DNA from: Verpa conica
Lineage: Eukaryota; Ascomycota; Pezizomycetes; Pezizales; Morchellaceae
NCBI GenBank assembly: GCA_033030425.1
Contig: JAUFSD010000004.1
Location: 2,170,001-2,234,000, forward strand
DNA: 64,000 nucleotides
Direction of reading: 5' to 3'
Shown: positions 1 through 11,665 of the stretch, piece after piece
Layout of the letters: every line of letters starts with the position of its first letter
Numbering within the stretch: the stretch's first letter is position 1
The notes under the pieces: generated by a model
Seen by the model: the letters and a program-made list of their open reading frames with translations, nothing else
Databases searched by the model: none
Told to the model about the DNA's origin: nothing
Translations under genes and position numbers: made by a program

Positions 1-2
1 CT

Positions 3-176
3 AAGAGGGTTCCGGCGTTCTGCTTGGTTGCTATTTATCCCAGGGCCAAACCTTTTTATGGGCAAGTAGTTGCCATTCTTGAGGAAGTTTTCCAGGCCTT
101 TTTACTGGCGTATCGTTGGGATATGGTGCCGCGGTTGAACTATGGCATAGGCCATACGATTGGCTTGAACTTGTAG
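3..176 (+). other. Open frame running in from the left edge, possible 3' end of a gene
   Basis: A frame is open from the first bases of the window to a TAG at 174-176, giving about 57 residues with a regular aliphatic and aromatic pattern (for example FYGQVVAILEEVFQAFLLAY). No family is recognised. An open stretch of this length can occur by chance, so it is recorded only because it could be the last exon of a gene lying outside the window. Confidence 0.2.
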
Positions 177-1042
177 GAGCGAAGCTTGCCGATCTTGACA
201 CGGGGTTTCCGCTCTTGTGAAACCAGGCATGCGCTCGGCGGCGTGGAGGTTTCTGTGCTTTTACAGGTGCTCCAATTCCAGTTAGTTTCTAGCCATGACG
301 TCGTGCAGTCCGGGCACCTACATCAGTAAAAACTAACATTCCGCCCTGCTCTCCTGGGGAGCGGGGCGATCTTCCTGGAAACCTACCCTCCGCTCTATGC
401 ATTGCGCTGCACGCCATCTCTGGGAGACGCTCGGGTGGACGATAGCAGTCCAGGAGACTACAGGGCGGAACCTGAAGCTAGGAGAGCTGGGAGAGCTCCA
501 ATATTCGGAGAGCAAAAAACACGTTCAGAGCACTCAATTTCCTTAACTGCTATTCTCTACGTAGTCTATACCCCTCTGGGGATCAGCTAGAGGTACTGAA
601 GGGAGAGGTTGGCAAGGTGGTACGGCCGCGTAACAATCAAGTTTCTCTAGGAGACTGGGGCGACAATTTATCGCCCAGTAGGGGGAACATCAGCAACGAC
701 TCTTCAGGAGGCGGGGGTGAAAATCTTTCGCTCGGGAGAGATTTTCTTTTTTCTACTAATGTAATTAGAGGGAGGGTTATGGTGGTCGTGGTGGTGAAGG
801 AACTCTTTAGGTATACTGGCAGGCGACGCAACCCTACTACACCTATCCCATTAGCTTTTTGATTTTTAGCTTTGTTTATAACATAGAAAGAAAAACACCA
901 AATTATATTTGCTCTTTTGTAAGAATAGGCTGCCGTACTCTGGTATCATTTAGCCTAGGTTTTCGGAAGTATCACTAAACGTGGGGTCAAGATCTGTGCA
1001 CTGTGAGTTCTGGGTTAGGGTTGGAATAAGGCTACCGATATA
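177..1042. other. No gene seen
   Basis: Only short overlapping open frames on both strands. A small hairpin-forming stretch (GGCGA...TCGCC) lies near 660-677, and a telomere-like GGGTTAGGGTT lies at about 1013-1023. Confidence 0.5.
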
Positions 1043-1706
1043 CCGCAGAAACTCGAGAAATTCGCTATGCGGGCGCTGCCGCCACTTCATATCAAACGTA
1101 TAGTAGCTATCTGATCGTAAGGATAATTATCTCAGCTAGCTTTAATCGGTTTAGGGAGGGCCTAAATAGTTCTAGAGGACACTTTGATATTACGTGAAAT
1201 GACGGCGATGTTCCGGGCCATTCGCGAACGGACTGCCCTTTGTATGTATTGATGACTCGCCTGGTCCATTCACGAATGGCCTGGACTTACAGGGATCTTT
1301 GAAGGGATCTAAAGAAGATAATGGTAGACTCTCATCAGCCCTAATAGCTTAGAGAGGACACATTGTACACCCAAATAAACACATAATAACTTAGAAACCC
1401 TATAACCTCAATCTAGGGGGGCAGGTTGATCTTAATATTATAATACCAGATCCTAATTACTTTAGTCAAGTTAGTATATACCTCTTTGCTAAGCTTCCCC
1501 AGGTGGTTATAATTAAGAGATAACACCCAGTACATGGGTATCCATAGAGCGCCTAGCTAGGTTTATGGTATGGCTGATGAGGGTCTAATATTTTTTTTAG
1601 ATCCCTTTAAAGATCCCTGTAAGTCCAGGCCATTCGCGAAATCGTGAAATTCGCGAGTGGCCCAGAACAGCGACGCCCGCATAGCGGATTTCTCGAGTTT
1701 CTACGG
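1043..1706. mobile_element. Foldback (long inverted-repeat) element with TA flanks
   Basis: The ends are inverted copies of each other: CCGCAGAAACTCGAGAAAT at 1043 and its complement, with one C/T difference, ending at 1706. Both ends abut TA (1041-1042 and 1707-1708). The arms continue inward: a GATGTTCCGGGCC-like block, a block around GGCCTGGACTTACAGGGATC, and a block around CTCATCAGCC near 1330-1345 recur inverted at about 1570-1675. The left arm has about 100 extra bases (about 1076-1190), so the palindrome is uneven. There is no coding capacity. TA flanks and long inverted ends suggest a non-autonomous Tc1/mariner-type or foldback element, which is an inference. Confidence 0.65.
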
Positions 1707-1708
1707 TA

Positions 1709-3510
1709 GTCGATCAATCACTTCTATAGCATAGAGATTATGCACCCTCTAATCAATTCCCTCGCACCAGGCAACTTATTTATTGCAGTGTCACATCCCT
1801 AATTGTGACATAACATTGATACATAGCAGATCTGTAGTCCGGCACGGGCCGCCCCGAGCGGGGGTTATCCTCATTCTGTCCAATGCATTCATGCCGTAGT
1901 ACCCCACAAATCGTGCGTCTACATTCATTACTACCCCACATGCAAAATCGCCTATATAATAAATAATTATAGAAGAATTAAATTATAGAATGGATATGTA
2001 AGTGAACTTATCCGTATATATTGCTCACCGTATATATGTCCCATTCTTGATTTTGAGTGTCTCCCCCCATACTTGATTACATACAGAGGTATTTTCTTAA
2101 AAGCCCGCGGCCCCACTATGGGAAGTAATTTTCTTAGGTTAATTAAGGTGTACGTCCAGTAATAAATATCTTGCAAACGCAGCCATTATCTACCACCAAA
2201 TATGTATAACACCTAAACGCAGAAAATATAATTAAGTTGCACCACAAGGCAGGAGTTGATGGACATGATGTCCTTCGGAGCATAGATTGATATTTGGCTT
2301 GAGGTTTCCCGATGATAGGCTACTCGCAGGGCTGTATCATTAACTACGCTAGTTATGACAAATATTTCTTTTTTTATGTTTTCATTACAACTGAAGATCT
2401 AATTATCGTCATGGCTGATTGGATTCTATTTAAAATTGCCCAGTTACCTACAACCCTGTTTCTCACTGAGTGCATGGGAGCAGCAGAGTTACATTTTGTG
2501 TTTAATTAGCAAGTAATTATGCTTTAACGTTTTTTTGTTTCGCGGGTCTTATTTCACGAGTTTTCTCGTTTATAATTTTAACTCTCCTGATTTGTTTTCG
2601 ATCTACTGTTTTGACAAAAATAATAACTTAGTCTTATGACTCGATGGATTATATTAAACGAGTATATCCTTCTACTTCCGGCTTGAGGTGTGTATAGGAT
2701 ATTTGATTCATGATCTTACTTAGCCTATTCTAAACACTAAGAAGTCAACCTCTACGTAACAATAGGTTAATATCAACTACTACATTTGACCTACAAGCCT
2801 CAAGTAGCCGTCTTTTGTGACTCCAATATGCATCTCTAAAACATCGCCGGTTGTCTTTGTGGACGCAACGCAGTGAACAGAAATCAAGAAATTTTAAGCT
2901 ACTGGAGTGGTTTAAATTTATATATGTCACCGTTTCTTGGGCATCGGAATGCATAGACTACTTGGTCAATATTCAGCTTTATTCCTCATATATCACTTCT
3001 TCGTATTGCACCGCATTGCATGATATTCAAAATCAAAAGGGAGATATAATATATCTCGTTATATTCACAGATCGGCAAAACGGTATCTAGAGCTCATAAA
3101 AATAATCCGCGCAACCTTTTGGTCTTTCTCTAGAAAACAAAACTATTTGGTTGCTTTTTCTACGAGTCAGTGATAATAGTAGACGTACCCCATAGAGGCT
3201 ACGTAGTCAATGCCTATTTTCAGGAGGACCTAACAGAAGGTTAGCAGGGGATAGCTAGGGCGGAGTTCTTAGGAATTTAGTGCATACAAGGATGCCTTGC
3301 TTTATTTTTTGCGAGACGCAGCGCGATGAAATCGAACCATCCACGAGTGCCTTACCGCATTGCATATTATACTAGAGTAAACTAATACCTCAATGCGTCA
3401 ATGTGTTATGCAGTGGTCATTAATACCTAAGTTCAGTGTGGTTGTGGGCCTAGTTGGTTCACGTATTGGATTTTTCATATAAGACAATGAACTTGGTTGT
3501 AATTTCGCTC
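1709..3510. other. No gene seen
   Basis: AT-rich sequence with only short, unrelated open frames on both strands. The final part is the upstream region of the glucan lyase gene. Confidence 0.5.
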
Positions 3511-3518
3511 TATTTAAA
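3511..3518 (+). promoter_or_regulatory. TATA-like box upstream of the glucan lyase gene
   Basis: TATTTAAA lies about 90 bp upstream of the ATG at 3606. It is followed by a pyrimidine-rich stretch (CCCTTTCGTCTC) and then a CTCTCTCAAG stretch, as is common at fungal transcription starts. Assignment is by position and motif only. Confidence 0.4.
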
Positions 3519-3605
3519 CCCTTTCGTCTCGCATTATATTTCCAACCTACAACTCTCTCAAGAAACAATCCTTTATCTATTAATCTACTAGCAAACGTTT
3601 GGAAA

Positions 3606-6600
3606 ATGGCGGGAGCCAGCGACCGTGTCAACTACTACAAAGCCGAGGACTACTTCGAGGGTCTTGACAAGTGGGGCGGCCCTGAGGAAATCGTGGAGAT
3701 TACCGAGGGACCACCTAGGGATATTTCCGACTCTAAGTACTGGCGTGGAATTACCCTCAAGTTCAAAGATGGCGAACTCTGTGTTATCCAGTTTATTAGG
3801 CCTACTATGTGGAGAGTTCGGTTCGACCCGGTAGTACGGGATTCAAACGAATATGGAGATCTAAACACGTAAGTAGTCCTGATCCTGATGTTTCATAGAA
3901 AAATACTAATTACTACCTTCTTTACGCGCTTCTAGGCGAACTATTGTTGGGGACTACACGTCTACACTCATACGGGACCTAGATAAAAATAGCGGCATTC
4001 AGTGGACCACCAAGTTGGAACCATTGACAGACGGTTACTGGGTCTTCAAGGTCGCATATGCCATTAGTGGCAGTTGTCCTGTCTGCTCTTTACTAACTTC
4101 ATATTAGTCTATCGTGACCTCGATTGAACAACATACCAGTGGGCATTATCAGCTGGGAGAAGCCACTAGCATCTTCCTACACAAAAAGCGTTTCCGGATT
4201 CAGGCTCGTTCTCGTAATTTGTCCTCGTATACGCTACCTTGGCAACTAATACGTGAGGATTCATAGGCAACACGCGTACTGAAGCCTGTGGGGGACTCGT
4301 TCCCTATTCCTATAGTTACTGGGACAGCTGTTCCCACAGTTAAGAACGTGTGGCAAACCACTGAGAAAACCTTCCGCTACAAGCTTGATCCAGATCATAA
4401 CATGATCAAGAATGTGGTTCTGGATGTTATAAAAGCTGGCCCAGGAGAGTTTATTGGATGGGGTGAGCAAGGGGGCACAAGCTTTATGAAAGAGTCCTCG
4501 ATGATGAACTATTTCAGTTAGTATCCTGTTATCAGACAAGTACATGTAGTGTTTTTTGATTTCTATACTAAAGATCCTGTAGACATGGACAATATGCAGT
4601 ATCAGCAGGTGTATAATGGAGGTCCTCTTGATCAGCGGGAGCCGTTGTATGTAAAACCACCCTATATTGTTTTAATATTTGCTAAAAGTAAAATGTATTG
4701 TATTAACTGGCGAATAGGTACCATTCTGATCCATTTTGGTTGGATGTGAATTCAAATCCAGAGCATATGAATATTACCGCAACATTTATAGACAACTATT
4801 CCCAGATTGCGGTAGACCTTGGGAAATCAAACGCGGGGTATACAAAGGTCGGCACGAAATTTGGTGCGATGGATTTTTACATCATTTCCGCAGATACTGT
4901 GGGAGATATTATAAGGTCTGTAATAGAGATCATTGAGATTATATTACGCCTATATTAATGGGGTGACCATTATGACATGCTAACTCGAGATCATTCCCAA
5001 GGCTTTACACTGGAATTATCGGGCGCTCGGCCTTAAAGCCTAGGTATATTTTGGGCAACCACCAGTCTTGTAAGTTGATAATACCTTAAAAAATATTTTG
5101 AATAATCCCAGTATGAAGAGCCCAACTACGGGAATGATATGTTAATATAGTATCTACATGCTATGAGAAGGTAGGGCCATTTACCCCTAAATCTGTTGTC
5201 AGATCCTAATAACCTATCGTATATCATTGGAATACACCCCCATAGATTCTCACATAACTATTATTTCATGGATTATATAATTTGGGGAGTTGCTAACCCA
5301 GTAGTGCGACAACTTAGATGACAACTTGACTCGTTCACTGGGATCATGCATAATAAATTGTTAACTCTACGAGTTTGGGTTAAGACATCTATTATATGTA
5401 CTCAAACTAACGCTTCCTCAACAACTAAAGGCTATGGTTACATGAATCGGGAGTCACTTCATGCAGTCATCAATCACTACCGAGCTACCAAGATTCCACT
5501 AGATGGGTTACATATTGATGTTCCATTCCAGGTAAGATATCGCCAATCACAACTTAAAGTCAATAGTAGTAGTATATGGTGCTAAACTTTGTCATGGCGT
5601 TCTTAGAATAATTACAGAACTTTCACTATCGATGAGAAGAATTTCCCAAAGCCCAAAGAGATGTTTGATAGCATGAAAAAGGACGGCGTCAAATGTTGTA
5701 CAAATATTACGCCTGTTATCAGTACTAATGACCTAGGTGGCGATGGATACAAAACTCTTCGGGAGGGGCGTGATAATGGGTGAGTCGCTCTGTAGTTATC
5801 TGGTTAGAGATCATATGGCTAAAATTATGTCATTTCGTTACAGTTACTTCCTCATGGACCATAGATACACTACTGGGGTTCCCGAACACCCAAATCAGGT
5901 TGAGTATATGTGCTACCGTGGGGGAAATAGGGACACAATCAGCCCCAGTAATTTATCCCAACGACCGCGTTTCACTGACGATAGCGGGAATGTTTACTAC
6001 GATTACTAGTATGTTCTTATTCGTAATACTTAGGATATTACTAAACCTATTAGTCCTTTCGATAAACACTACAATACCGGGACCCCTTATCATGGTGGGG
6101 TTAGCTACGGATATGATGATGGAACTGTTAGTACGGATCCGTTGTCATTATCTTTTGTGTATACTAACTTAAATCATCCGATATAGCCAGGGCATTACGC
6201 AGATCTAAATAGGAAGGATGTCCGAAAGTGGTGGGGAACACAGTACAAATATCTTTTTGATATGGGACTCGAGTTCGTCTGGCAAGACATGACAACTCCA
6301 GCTATTCATGAGTCCTACGGAGATATGAAAGGGTATGTTATATTGATGAATTGTGATATTAAAGACCCTCTAATGAATTAATGAACTCTTGATAGGTTAC
6401 CATCTCGCCTGAAGCTCAAAATCCATCGCGGGATGGGAACCACGCCTGTTGAACAACTTGCAATTGAGAACTGGGCCCTCTATTCATATAACCTACATAA
6501 GGCCACCTTCCACGGCCTGAACCACCTTAAGTCACGCGATAACAAACGAAATTTCATCCTAGGGCGCGGTAGCTTTGCTGGTATGTACCGCTATGCTGGT

Positions 6601-8419
6601 CTTTGGTCTGGAGACAATGCAAGCACGTGGGACTTCTGGAGAATCACGGTTCCTCAGGTGCTTTCGGTTGGTTTGAATGGTGTCTGTATATCTGGTTCTG
6701 ATACAGGCGGCTTTGAGCCTAGCCGAGGCGCTAACGGTAAAGAAGAAAAATACTGCGACCCTGAGTTACTCATCAGGTGGTACGCTGGCTCAACTCTACT
6801 TCCTTGGATCAGGAATCATTATGTTAGCAGGACAGACAAAAATACAGGTGAAATGAGGAAGTGGTTTCAGGTATGTAAATCCTCTACAGGTATATGGTGG
6901 TGAATCTAGAAAGGCGAGGGTTAGTTGGTCTGGCTCTGCGCACTAACTCCTATGGCTGAGCGTCATGGGTGTACTAGTTTCATCCCCGTACTCTTGTATA
7001 TATAACACCTTCCCAGTCAGCTGAGAATAATCGTTTATATAGGAACCATATGCATATCCAATCCATTTCGAAACGGACCGGAAGACATCTAACCCTCTGC
7101 TCGTAGGCCAAGCATGGCTCTATTATGGTGTCCAACATATCACCCAGTACTACTTGCAGCTACGATACACATTGATTCAGTATCTTTACGATGCTATGTT
7201 TGATAACCAAATCTATGGTTTACCAATTGCGAGATCTATGGTATCACTCATTACTTGTTACCTAGGCCTGCTTCAGGGCTACTCTGTATCCTCTCCATTT
7301 ACCTTAGCAAAAGCTGATATTCTACCTTTAGATTGTGACGGACCCCCAAGACACCACCTTATACAACAGAAGTCAAAGATTTCTCGATAACCAGTATATG
7401 GCTGCCCAGGACATACTAGTCGCACCTATCATGCACAGCAGGTGGGAAAAGGGCCACGAGAAACAAGTTAGAGAGATTTATTGTCCACTAGGCTATTACT
7501 GGTATCCATCCAATCTTAGGCCTTTGAAGTCTCAAAGGGTTGCACTGGAACCTGCTCTTCCACCAGGAAGGCTGGAAGAACGATCCGCAAAGATTCCCGA
7601 GTACCCAGATCACCCACACGAAGAAGGCAAAGAGCCCAAGCCTGATCCAAATGGCTATCCTTCCATCGTACCAATGTTCATCCGAGAAGGTAAACTCAGT
7701 ACCTAGACACTGTTAAAGGTTATTAGTTGGTACCTAATATCACAATTTATAGGTTCAATCATTCCACAGATCGAAGCCCGTGACTACATTGGCGATGGAA
7801 TAGTTAATCCTATCGAATTCAATATCTACCCTCATGTTATAACTGAGTGTCCTCGAACTAGTGTAAGGGGACTAAAGCTATAATCACCTTCTATTCTTAT
7901 CCACTGACCTTGGACCAAATAGAAATACACAACCTATCTCGATGATGGTGTCAGCAGCAGTAGTGCACCCGAAGAAATAATGCGGATTGAGCAGATTTAT
8001 AGTGCTGCAAAGCTTCGGGGGCTCGACATTACTCCATTGAAGCAGACAAGACGTGATGAATACCGTGCTGTAACTATCACTCAGGTATTTTCCGCTAATT
8101 ATCTATATGATCTTTAAAGTCTCTTCATCGCTGACATGTGATTTTGTAGGATACGGCCGGTACTACTCGTACGATTAGTATTACACGAAAAATAAAAGCG
8201 GTCGACTACGACCCTGCTAAAGAGATCGGAATGGAGTTCAGTATATTACTTTGGTATGATCCATATTATTTTAAGCCAGGCTATAGTATAACCATTACGC
8301 CGGCTGTTGGTGTGGAGATAGAGAAGTCTGAAGACTTTGTATTAAAAGCGGTAGTACTCAAAGTGAAGGAGACATTAGGCACGACTGAGAAGATTGTCAT
8401 AAAGGTTGAGGAAAATTGA
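3606..8419 (+). CDS. Alpha-1,4-glucan lyase (GH31 family), 18 exons, intact
   Basis: Cleaves alpha-1,4-glucans (starch, glycogen) by beta-elimination, releasing 1,5-anhydrofructose. The protein is about 1,085 residues, close to the Morchella enzymes. Exons: 3606-3868, 3936-4050, 4108-4203, 4267-4516, 4583-4646, 4718-4915, 5002-5069, 5431-5531, 5607-5779, 5844-6008, 6054-6126, 6187-6332, 6396-6870, 7043-7240, 7332-7689, 7753-7835, 7923-8084, 8150-8419. All join in phase with no internal stop. Family landmarks are VWRVRFDP-like MWRVRFDP, LDVNSNPEH, IDNYSQIAVD, EFVWQDMTTPAIH (GH31 nucleophile Asp), GLWSGDNAS and SGSDTGGFEP. The enzyme is probably cytosolic, as there is no signal peptide. Intron 3 would need a GC-AG pair (GC at 4204), and intron 7 is unusually long at 361 bp. 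The family call is firm; small errors in single splice sites are possible. Confidence 0.93.
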
Positions 8420-9089
8420 TAACTCTAGCTACGGAGGGCCGGAAACCTACAAATTATGAAAACGTAAATTACATGGCTATTTCTTCTTTGGGTGTTTGTG
8501 GAGATTTGTAGTAGCATAGGAATTTTTTGACATGGGTGTCTTCATACACCTTATTTTATGTTTCTTAAAGGTTTTTCATTATGGAATAAAAGCACAAGAG
8601 TTTCAGACCTACATATAGCTTCTATAAACTACGATTGTTAATTGATATGGCGCTATTGTTGGGGTTACGAGATATCACTTAACTCCTATCCCAGCCTCAT
8701 TTTCTATATAGGAATGAATAAACGAGCTCATAAATAAATAGAGCATTCTTTTTAATTAATAGTTCCATCTCATTGTTCCCCAGGGGACACATGCATACCG
8801 TAGCTCGTTGTCCTTGCCCTAAGTGTCTTAATATACTGTAAGTGAGCTATAGCCACCTGCCTTTAATCTGTTACATACTGTGGCTGTTCAAGTTCTCAGA
8901 GTGGCTACCGGTATGACGGGTGATTGTTTATGATTAGTCTAGTCTGTTCCTCTAGCTATCTATACATATATATAACCCTAACCTTTGTTACAACGGTGCC
9001 TCCACAATACAGATAAGGCTTGGCATCGGTCATGTGCCACAGTGGGGTTAACGTGAGGTCAATGTTACATATTACTGTCTTAGCTGTTG
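8420..9089. other. No gene seen
   Basis: This is the 3' flank of the glucan lyase gene, AT-rich, with no supported coding frame. An AACCCTAACC telomere-like motif lies at about 8975. Confidence 0.5.
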
Positions 9090-9275
9090 ATACTCGCGTC
9101 AAGGTTGAAGTATTGGGACACACATAAAAGGGAAATATAACGATTGCACAGATACGTGACGCAATAAAACACAGCAAAAAACAGTGGAGCACGGTGGTAG
9201 CAACAGAGCAAAACTGTGACACTCAGATCCGTGACAGCCTGGCCTGTTCCAATACTTCACCCCTGACGCGAGTAT
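9090..9275. repeat. Inverted repeat, 27-bp arms
   Basis: The arm at 9090-9116 (ATACTCGCGTCA...GAAGTATTGG) is repeated in inverted orientation at 9249-9275 with two or three mismatches. The arms are separated by 132 bp. It could be a small decayed transposon or a transcript hairpin. No target duplication was identified. Confidence 0.5.
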
Positions 9276-9447
9276 GTACTGTCGCACAGTGAGCACAGAC
9301 ACTTCTCCGGGATGTTCCCCAGGTGATAAAACGTAGAACCCGGGACACAGATCATAACCTGTGGAGTAGATGGAGGGCGTATAGATCCATCCAGCCAGCG
9401 ATTAGCGAATACGGTGAGTGACGTGTATGCTTTTCATACTATTTGTA

Positions 9448-9720
9448 CTTGTCCACCAGCATAAGAACCCGGAAACAGGGGGGGTATGCACGGAGACGTC
9501 TCGGAGCCACAGATTCACCTGAAATCTACAAATAAGGCAAATAAGGCAAATAACTAGCTATGATTCCCAATATTAAACAGGTTCAGGAAAATTCCATTAC
9601 CAAGAATAGCATATAATCCAATACATGATACCAAAATTTATACCACCGCCACTTATCTACCCCCCTGGTTGTGCCAGTGCACACCCCTCCTGTTTCCGGG
9701 TTCTTATGCTGGCGGACAAG
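9448..9720. mobile_element. TA-flanked MITE, copy A (273 bp)
   Basis: Terminal inverted repeats of about 33 bp begin CTTGTCCACCAGCATAAGAA and end with the complement GGACAAG (one internal mismatch). TA lies directly on both sides (9446-9447 and 9721-9722), the duplication expected of Tc1/mariner-type insertion. A second copy lies at 32171-32425. Copy A has two extra 9-bp units (AAATAAGGC) inside. No coding capacity. The partner transposase cannot be named; the decayed Tc1/mariner gene at 10.5 kb is only a candidate relative. Confidence 0.85.
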
Positions 9721-9722
9721 TA

Positions 9723-10469
9723 TTACACATAACGTTGAGAATTCAGCTCCGCATTTAAGCAAGATCATGTGATTATGATCGCCTAAATACTCAATTACAG
9801 AATACCATCTTGACTCGATAAGTCGGCTATCTCCGCACTAGAAGAGTTTTTGAGGCTCAATCAAATCTGGGCGTTATCAAGCTGTTCTAAGAGGCTATCT
9901 GTGAGCCATGTCCCACTTCCCTAGCTCGGTGTTGAGACTGTCACTTTACTGGTACGAGTATAGAAACTCCTCACATCAGTAAAATAGTCCTGTGCCTAGA
10001 TCCCGCACTCACTGCTGCTTTCTTTGATACGGAGATACTGGTGATAGCCAATTTATCGAGTCAATACGATATCCTGATACTCGTAATGCCCTGACGTTTC
10101 CGGGATGGACTGGGTCCGCATATAGGTGTACTTGTAGTTGTCAAGCTTTTCCGGAATATGGTAATGGGGAGAGTGACATCCCTCTCTCACAAGCTCACAT
10201 TGTGAGCCTGTGCAATTTTATTATTGGTCAAAACTAAGGATTGTCTTTCTTTAGTCCTTGGTTCCTTAAAATTCAACCTACCACTGCCTCAAACCTTGTG
10301 TATTTAGTAGACCTCGGTGAGTGACATAGTGTTCCCAGTCACCCTGTTCCAGAAACGCTTGACAACACAAGTATATGACCTGCATACATATAAAATAGAC
10401 ACATGATTAAAAGATGTGATGATTCAAGCCGGTATCCACAATATAAGCTTCTATCCGCCGAAGAATAGA
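9723..10469. other. No gene seen
   Basis: No supported frame on either strand. It separates the MITE from the decayed transposase. Confidence 0.45.
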
Positions 10470-10489
10470 CATGAGACGATTAACTCTCT

Positions 10490-10800
10490 CCACTGGGTAG
10501 TTTTTCCATTCCTCAACGACTACAGCGCGAATCCCTTATTATGTATAATCTCAGCTGAGTTTTTTCTTAATAATATCCTTCATTGAATTTCAAATAGCCT
10601 ATATAGGGTTTGATTCTGGGGAGTTAGCTGGCCATTCAAGCTTTTGTAGGCCTAAACGCCTCCGGAATTCCTCCTGATAGTGGTGTTTATGGGAAGGGGC
10701 ATTATCCTCCATTATTATGATATTTGGCTGTTTAGCCTTCGCTGCCACAGTAAAGGGGAATAATCTCATCTACATGTCTGAGGGGATTTAGCCTGGTAAC
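10490..10800 (-). pseudogene. Decayed Tc1/mariner-type transposase fragment
   Basis: Read on the minus strand, about 10635-10735 encodes IIIMEDNAPSHKHHYQEEF followed by LEWPANSPESNPI, the DDE_3 signature around the second catalytic Asp of Tc1-like transposases. The frame then meets TAG, TGA, TGA and TAA stops while still showing family-like spacing (MKDIIKKKL, then VVVEEWKNY). At least two stops sit where a Trp codon is expected (TGG to TGA), which agrees with G-to-A damage of the repeat-induced point mutation kind. The first catalytic Asp and the DNA-binding half are not recognisable. The remnant cannot be functional. Confidence 0.8.
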
Positions 10801-11453
10801 GCAGAAGACCTCAGTAATGTCTAAAAGTGCAATCGGCTCGACCCAATTAAGTTACTAGGTAATACTTTATACTACCCAATCATTTCTTTTAATATTACAG
10901 ATACTCACCTACATCATATCGAATGAAGTTCGGCCTACTAAAGTAGCCTTATGTTTAACTTAGTATATTTAATCTGTACAACCGTAAATATTACAATATT
11001 GGCTACACCCAGTTTTCCCAGTACCAACAAAAATTTCAGTCTCCAGAACAAGATTACTCTGATACCATACCATCAGGATAGTGTAGTATCATCCTTAAGT
11101 AGTTTTCGGTGGCGCAGGAGGGGGGGTCGCAACGGAGGCTTGTTCTCGTTTTTCTTTCTTGAAACGGAGGTTTGTCAGCAGTATTCATATCAACGAAAGC
11201 GAAATGAGAACAAACCATGTCTGAAATTTTCGTATGTACGACATGGAAAGTTATCATACAGAATTGTATAATCCCAACTATGAGTGGGATGAGCTGCCCT
11301 GCACTCGATACTTCCATGACGCCTTGAATTTTGTTTTGCTTTATAATAGTTTCTATCTGGGCAATGACGACAGATGCGATCAAACCCCACGCCAAAGACA
11401 CCCAGATACGGGACTTAAACAGATGGCTTTCCTTTTTTGGACTAACGGGGTTC
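10801..11453. other. No gene seen
   Basis: Short frames open on both strands at 10951-11401, but none has a recognisable domain, start context or partner exon. Confidence 0.4.
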
Positions 11454-11665
11454 GATCCTGTTGAAATTTCTGCCTATACTCCACCGTACGATGTAGTGTT
11501 AGTAATAAAATCTTTGTAATCTAGGGGATGGCAAATACTGCACTCGCCTTCTGATTGGACTTTCCCGATCCTGCTGAATTTTCTGCCTATTCTCCACCGT
11601 ACGATATAGTGTTAGTAATAAATCTTTTTAACCTAGGGGATTTTAAATACTGCACTCGCCTTGTC
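11454..11665. repeat. Tandem duplication of about 113 bp at the 3' end of a gene
   Basis: Two direct copies start at 11454 and 11567 (both GATCCTG...) and end with GCACTCGCCTT near 11550 and 11662. They differ at several positions, so the event is not recent. The second copy overlaps the last codons of the minus-strand gene ending at 11633. The first copy therefore carries a duplicate of that gene's 3' tail, including its stop. Confidence 0.8.
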
